From contig DATMZG010000113.1 of the NCBI GenBank assembly GCA_035560415.1, positions 1 to 45,097 of the forward strand: a DNA stretch of 45,097 bases. Reading direction: 5' to 3'. The stretch's first letter is position 1. The number at the start of each line of letters is the position of its first letter. This document shows positions 41,785-45,097 of this stretch, one piece after another. The notes under the pieces are model-generated. The model did not search any database, had not been told where the DNA came from, and worked only from the letters and a program-made list of their open reading frames with translations. Source of the DNA: DATMXT01 sp035560415 (GTDB lineage: Bacteria > Bacillota > Clostridia > Oscillospirales > Feifaniaceae). The translations under genes and the position numbers were made by a program.

Positions 41785-43623
41785 ATGCACGACGAAATTC
41801 TTCGGCGGGTGCAAAAGCCGTCATATTACACGGGCGGGGAGTACGGAAGCGTCACAAAGGAGCTGCGCCCGGGACTCCTTCGCTACGCGTTTTGCTTTCC
41901 CGACACCTACGACATCGGCATGTCGTATCTCGGCGGGAAAATTTTATACGGGCTGCTCAACAGCATCCCTGACGTCTGGTGCGAGCGGGTTTTCGCGCCG
42001 GCTGAGGACATGGAAAACGAAATGCGGGCGGCAAACCTGCCGCTCTTTGCTCTCGAAAGTCAGGATGCAATTAAGGACTTCGACCTCGTCGGCTTTACGC
42101 TTCAGACCGAGCTCAACTTCTCAAATATTTTAAACATGCTCGACCTTGCGGGCATTCCGATTTTGGCAAAAGAGCGGACAAGCCCTTTTCCCCTCATTCA
42201 CGCCGGCGGCCCCTGCGCCTACAACCCGGAGCCGATGGCCGACTTCATGGACTTCTTTGTCATCGGAGAAGGGGAGGAGGTCAATCCCGAAATTGTCGGG
42301 GTCGTGCGCCGCTTCAAGGCGGAGGGCGGCGCCGACAAAACCGAGCTGCTGCGCCGGCTCGCCAAAGTCGAGGGGGTCTACGTCCCCTCGTTTTATGACG
42401 TGACTTACGGGGAGGACGGCGCCATCGCCTCCTTTGCGCCAAACGACCCCGCGGCGCCCGCCACCGTGACCAAACGGCTCATCAAGGACCTCGACAGCGT
42501 CTATTACCCGGAGTCGGTCGTCATCCCCTTTGCCGACGTCGTGCACGACCGCGTCATGCTCGAGGTCTTCCGCGGCTGCATCCGCGGCTGCCGCTTTTGT
42601 CAGGCCGGCACCATTTACAGGCCGGTGCGGGAGAAGAGCCCCGCCGTGCTCGACCGGTGCGCCGCCGCCCAGATTGCCGCCACCGGCTACGACGAAATTT
42701 CGCTCACGTCCCTGTCGACGAGCGACTACACCGGGCTCATGCCGCTCACGGACAAAATGCTGGCCTGGTGCGACCCCGCCATGGTCAGCCTCTCGCTGCC
42801 GTCGCTCCGGGTCGACAACTTCTCGATGGAGCTCATGGACCGCGTGCAGCGGGTTCGCAAGGGCGGGCTGACCTTTGCGGCCGAGGCCGGCACCCAGCGC
42901 ATGCGGGACGTCATCAACAAGCAGGTGACTGAGGAGGAGCTGCGGCGGACCTGCACCATCGCCTTTGCGGGCGGCTGGACCGGCATCAAGCTCTACTTCA
43001 TGATCGGCCTTCCCTACGAGGAGGACGCCGACGTCGCCGGCATCGCCGACCTCGCGCAGATGGTGGTCGACGCCTATTACGGCTGCCCGGAACACCCCAA
43101 GGGCAAGGCGGTTCGGGTCACCATCAGCGTCGCCACCTTCATTCCCAAGCCCTTCACCCCCTTCCAGTGGGCTCCGCAGGACGGCGGGACGCGGGTGGGC
43201 GAAAAAATCGCCCTCATCAAAAAGAGCATTCACACGGGCAAAATCGTCTTCCACTACCACGACCCCAAGACGAGCCACTTCGAGGCGGTGCTGGCCCGCG
43301 GCGACCGCAGGCTCTGTCCCGTAATTCTCGAGGCCTGGCGCACGGGCGCCAAATTCGACGGCTGGGACAGGTATTTCAACTATGACCTGTGGATGGCGGC
43401 CTTCAAGAAGTGCGGCATAGACCCCGATTGGTACGCGCTGCGCGCCCGCCCCTACGACGAGATTCTGCCCTGGGATTTCATCGACTGCGGCGTGACAAAA
43501 GAGCACCTGATTCGGGAGTCCGAAAAGGCCAAAGAGGCCGCCAAAACGCCGAGCTGCCGCGAGCGGTGCGCGGGCTGCGGGGCCGACCGGCTGACGGGAG
43601 GGGTTTGCCATGCAAGGGGTTAG
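41785..43623 (+). CDS. TIGR03960-family B12-binding radical SAM protein
   Basis: This 612-residue protein has an N-terminal cobalamin-binding-like fold and a radical SAM core with C265-x3-C269-x2-C272 (RGCIRGCRFCQAG). A C-terminal cysteine cluster (CRERCAGCG, then C) ends the protein. It matches the TIGR03960 family, whose reaction is unknown. It is always paired with a DUF2344/TIGR03936 protein, as here. A GGAGG site precedes ATG 41785. A possible promoter (TTGCAA 41720, TAAAAT 41741, spacing 15) lies in the preceding gene end. Confidence 0.94.
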   Translation: MHDEILRRVQKPSYYTGGEYGSVTKELRPGLLRYAFCFPDTYDIGMSYLGGKILYGLLNSIPDVWCERVFAPAEDMENEMRAANLPLFALESQDAIKDFDLVGFTLQTELNFSNILNMLDLAGIPILAKERTSPFPLIHAGGPCAYNPEPMADFMDFFVIGEGEEVNPEIVGVVRRFKAEGGADKTELLRRLAKVEGVYVPSFYDVTYGEDGAIASFAPNDPAAPATVTKRLIKDLDSVYYPESVVIPFADVVHDRVMLEVFRGCIRGCRFCQAGTIYRPVREKSPAVLDRCAAAQIAATGYDEISLTSLSTSDYTGLMPLTDKMLAWCDPAMVSLSLPSLRVDNFSMELMDRVQRVRKGGLTFAAEAGTQRMRDVINKQVTEEELRRTCTIAFAGGWTGIKLYFMIGLPYEEDADVAGIADLAQMVVDAYYGCPEHPKGKAVRVTISVATFIPKPFTPFQWAPQDGGTRVGEKIALIKKSIHTGKIVFHYHDPKTSHFEAVLARGDRRLCPVILEAWRTGAKFDGWDRYFNYDLWMAAFKKCGIDPDWYALRARPYDEILPWDFIDCGVTKEHLIRESEKAKEAAKTPSCRERCAGCGADRLTGGVCHARG

Positions 43624-44257
43624 GCTGTTTTTCGCAAAGCGGGGCAGGGGCGTCTACATCTCCCACCTCGACATGGTGCGCGCCGTCGCCCGCGGACTCT
43701 CGCGGGCCGGCATCCGGGTCAAATACACCGAGGGGTTCAACCCCATCCCGTACCTCGTCTTTGGCCAGCCGCTGTCGCTGGGCTACGCCGGGCTGCGCGA
43801 GGTCTGCGACTTTTCGATTCTGGCGGACGACATGCCGGTCGAATCTGTCGCCCCCGCCCTTGCCGACGTCATGCCGGAGGTGGTCTTTCCCACACTGTCG
43901 GTCCCGCCCGTAAACAAGCTTGGCGCCGTCACAATGGCCGACTATGTCCTGTGCCTGAAAAGCGGGAGGCCCGTCACCCGCGAGGAGGTCATGGCCGCCC
44001 TCTCAAAGCCCGAAATTGTCGTCCTCAAAAAGACCAAGCGGGGAGAGGCCATGACCGACATCGCCCCCCTCATCTTTGAACTGTATGTGCCGGAGGATAT
44101 GACCGTCCGCTGCCGGCTCGCCTGCTCGTCGGCGCAGTCCCTCAACCCGTCCTATCTCATCAAGGTCTTAAACGACGCGTATCCGGATGCCGGCATCGGC
44201 TGGCTCAGCGTCACAAGGGAGCGTTTTTTGCTGCCCGGCGGCGCCGATTTTTCCTGA
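43610..44257 (+). CDS. TIGR03936-family radical-SAM-associated protein (DUF2344)
   Basis: This 215-residue protein starts VRLFFAKRGRGVYISHLDMVRAVARGLSRAGI, the standard DUF2344 opening, and has the EGFNPIPYLVFGQPLSLG segment. Its function is unknown, and it is the fixed partner of the preceding radical SAM protein. The gene overlaps it by 14 bases. In many Clostridia a ribonuclease G and rplU-rpmA follow; in this window the set ends and a tRNA follows. Confidence 0.93.
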   Translation: MQGVRLFFAKRGRGVYISHLDMVRAVARGLSRAGIRVKYTEGFNPIPYLVFGQPLSLGYAGLREVCDFSILADDMPVESVAPALADVMPEVVFPTLSVPPVNKLGAVTMADYVLCLKSGRPVTREEVMAALSKPEIVVLKKTKRGEAMTDIAPLIFELYVPEDMTVRCRLACSSAQSLNPSYLIKVLNDAYPDAGIGWLSVTRERFLLPGGADFS

Positions 44258-44272
44258 AATTCAAAAAAGCAC

Positions 44273-44301
44273 TTGCATGCCGGCCGCCTTTATGCTATGA
44301 T
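44273..44301 (+). promoter_or_regulatory. Promoter of tRNA-Pro
   Basis: TTGCAT (44273-44278) and TATGAT (44296-44301) are 17 bases apart, with a TG two bases before the -10. The tRNA begins 27 bases after the -10. Confidence 0.7.
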
Positions 44302-44327
44302 TATCAGCGTCGCCGATGAGTCGACAT

Positions 44328-44404
44328 CTGGGTGTGGCGCAGTTTGGTAGCGTGCTTGAATGGGGTTCAAGAGGCCGGAGGTTCAAGTCCTCTCACCCAG
44401 ACCA
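44328..44404 (+). tRNA. tRNA-Pro (anticodon GGG), CCA encoded
   Basis: The cloverleaf folds fully: acceptor CTGGGTG with CACCCAG, D-stem GCGC, anticodon stem CTTGA with TCAAG, loop ATGGGGT giving anticodon GGG (44362-44364), and T-stem GGAGG with CCTCT around TTCAAGT. The discriminator is A44401 and CCA is genomic (44402-44404). GGG reads CCC and CCU. Confidence 0.95.
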
Positions 44405-44407
44405 AAA

Positions 44408-44437
44408 AAAGGATTTGCCTACGGCAAATCCTTTTTT
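44408..44437 (+). terminator. Terminator after tRNA-Pro
   Basis: GGATTTGCC (44411-44419) pairs with GGCAAATCC (44423-44431), flanked by A-run and T-run. It follows the tRNA by a few bases. Confidence 0.88.
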
Positions 44438-44440
44438 AAC

Positions 44441-44584
44441 GATATTCGCCTGCGGCGAGTGATATTGGCAAAGCCCGTGATATTGCAAAGCGGTGATACT
44501 GAGCTTCGCTCAGTTTTGGAGGCGAATATCATATCACTGCGACCGTAGGGAGCAATATCGCTGCGGAGCAATTATCACTTGCGA
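44441..44584. repeat. Array of mini-hairpins with a GTGATATT-type repeat
   Basis: GATATT/GTGATAYT occurs at 44441, 44459, 44477 and 44493, spaced 16-18 bases. Most are followed by a tiny hairpin with a three-base loop (TCGCC-tgc-GGCGA, GGC-aaa-GCC, GC-aaa-GC, ACTGAGC-ttc-GCTCAGT). The right part carries the motif inverted (AATATC, ATATCAC, CAATATC, TTATCAC). GATATTCGCC (44441-44450) and GGCGAATATC (44521-44530) are exact inverted copies. No reading frame of note is present. It looks like a dispersed non-coding repeat element. Confidence 0.7.
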
Positions 44585-44607
44585 AATCAAGTCCTCACAA
44601 CTTAAAC

Positions 44608-44646
44608 AAGGAGCAGGGCCGTCAAACTTGACGGCCCTGCTCCTTC
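44608..44646 (-). terminator. Terminator of the minus-strand abrB-like operon
   Basis: AAGGAGCAGGGCCGTCAA (44608-44625) pairs with TTGACGGCCCTGCTCCTT (44628-44645), an 18-bp perfect stem. It follows the minus-strand stop codon by seven bases. The T-tail on that strand is short (GTTTAA). Confidence 0.7.
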
Positions 44647-44652
44647 TATACG

Positions 44653-44787
44653 TCACTTGAAAAACCAAATGTCCTGTTTGCCGTTCTCAATCAGCATCTT
44701 GTTCAGCTCACCGGTATGGGCCGCCAGTTCCCGCATGATGTACAGATGCGCCTCCATTTGACTCGTGCCCATCCAGGCCCTCTTCAC
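44653..44787 (-). CDS. Small 44-residue ORF downstream of the abrB-like gene
   Basis: GTG 44787 opens a 44-codon frame (MKRAWMGTSQMEAHLYIMRE at the start, NGKQDIWFFK at the end) with AGAGGT six bases ahead. An ATG five codons later is an alternative. The product looks helical and amphipathic; the family is not recognised. It lies 31 bases after the AbrB-like stop and just before the terminator, so the two probably share a transcript. The longer frame running back through the AbrB gene is a shadow. Confidence 0.5.
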   Translation of the reverse strand: MKRAWMGTSQMEAHLYIMRELAAHTGELNKMLIENGKQDIWFFK

Positions 44788-44818
44788 CTTACCTCTGGCA
44801 AGAGGAGTATTGTCATCC

Positions 44819-45073
44819 TTACAACTCCGCGATTGCCTTTTGACAGTCAGGGCAGATATGCTTTTTGTGGTATTCTTTAAGGTTGTCGGTTGCACCGCAA
44901 TAGGCACAGGAAAAAGCATGTCGTTTGATGATGATTTCGTTATCCGGGGCGTTAACCCAAATCTCAACGGGAGTTTTATCACCCCAATCGAGTGCTTTGC
45001 GTATTTCGACCGGTAAAACGATACGACCTAATTCATCAATCAGGCGGACGGTGGCAGGACCTTTTTTACTCAA
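44819..45073 (-). CDS. AbrB/SpoVT-like DNA-binding protein with zinc ribbon
   Basis: This 84-residue regulator has an N-terminal swapped-hairpin AbrB domain (ATVRLIDELGRIVLPVEIRKAL, about 7-28, and the basic IIIKRH end). A C-terminal zinc-ribbon-like segment holds C56-x2-C59 and C74-x2-C77. AbrB-type proteins repress transition-phase genes; the target here is unknown. I chose TTG 45073 because GGGAG lies eight bases upstream and the N-terminus matches AbrB length; GTG 45082 sits on top of that site. A TATAAA at the window edge may be the -10. Confidence 0.85.
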   Translation of the reverse strand: MSKKGPATVRLIDELGRIVLPVEIRKALDWGDKTPVEIWVNAPDNEIIIKRHAFSCAYCGATDNLKEYHKKHICPDCQKAIAEL

Positions 45074-45097
45074 AATCCTCACTCCCAGTTTTATAAT

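Noticed and set aside
42130..43611. 493-codon antisense open frame across the radical SAM gene
   Set aside because: Same pattern of codon-bias shadow; the sense gene has the CxxxCxxC motif and typical length.
44441..44600. CRISPR array at the GATATT repeats
   Set aside because: Units are only 16-18 bases apart with no true spacers, half are inverted, and no cas gene is near.

Overview
The window looks like chromosome of a spore-forming, high-GC member of the Clostridia (Oscillospirales-like; lineage inferred). Support: SpoIVA and a SpoIVFA/SpoIVFB pair, a DUF3794-LysM coat-type protein, a Bacillus-like yicC-remA-gmk-rpoZ-priA-def-fmt-rsmB-rlmN-prpC-prkC-rsgA-thiN operon, a PASTA kinase, frequent TTG/GTG starts and strong AAGGAGG ribosome sites. 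Genes are dense, mostly on the + strand. No transposase, integrase, phage gene or CRISPR array is visible.

Layout. 1-8.4 kb: a small membrane-anchored DUF4830-like protein, a coupled minus-strand pair (CoA-disulfide reductase-rhodanese and a beta-lactamase-fold serine hydrolase), a K+-dependent membrane pyrophosphatase, a MATE exporter behind a structured leader, and murC on the minus strand. 8.5-15.3 kb: a redox/hydrogen module in two transcription units. The first encodes DRTGG protein, RsbW-like ATPase, a divergent (sensor-type) [FeFe]-hydrogenase, a second DRTGG protein and a PHP phosphoesterase. The second encodes HndA/NuoE-like, a second stand-alone HATPase, HndB-like and HndC/NuoF-like subunits. 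The canonical catalytic hydrogenase subunit that normally follows HndC is absent; a terminator stands there instead. 15.4-20.2 kb: a heterodimeric ABC exporter with complementary degenerate ATP sites, coupled to a glycerate kinase.

20.2-33.3 kb: one long housekeeping operon driven by a near-consensus promoter, in which every gene overlaps or closely follows its neighbour. It covers RNA decay, nucleotide supply, replication restart, start-methionine processing, rRNA methylation, Ser/Thr signalling, ribosome assembly and thiamine pyrophosphate synthesis. Relative to B. subtilis it lacks coaBC (a long imperfect inverted repeat sits at that place) and rpe. 33.3-36.3 kb: two small ORFs, then a more AT-rich cassette of an LPXTG-anchored four-domain SpaA/CnaB-type surface protein and its sortase, bounded by two terminators with nearly the same 20-bp palindrome.

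36.3-44.3 kb: sporulation and envelope genes: DUF3794-LysM protein behind a sigma-E-like promoter, a GDT1-family transporter, spoIVA, a SpoIVFA-like M23 protein, the SpoIVFB-like M50 protease, and the TIGR03960/TIGR03936 radical SAM pair. 44.3-45.1 kb: tRNA-Pro(GGG), a periodic array of mini-hairpins, and a minus-strand AbrB-like regulator with a 44-aa companion ORF.

The points most worth a second look are the sensor-hydrogenase module without a linked catalytic subunit, the palindrome-bounded SpaA/sortase cassette, and the hairpin array next to the tRNA. All calls come from reading the sequence; no database search or folding calculation was run.
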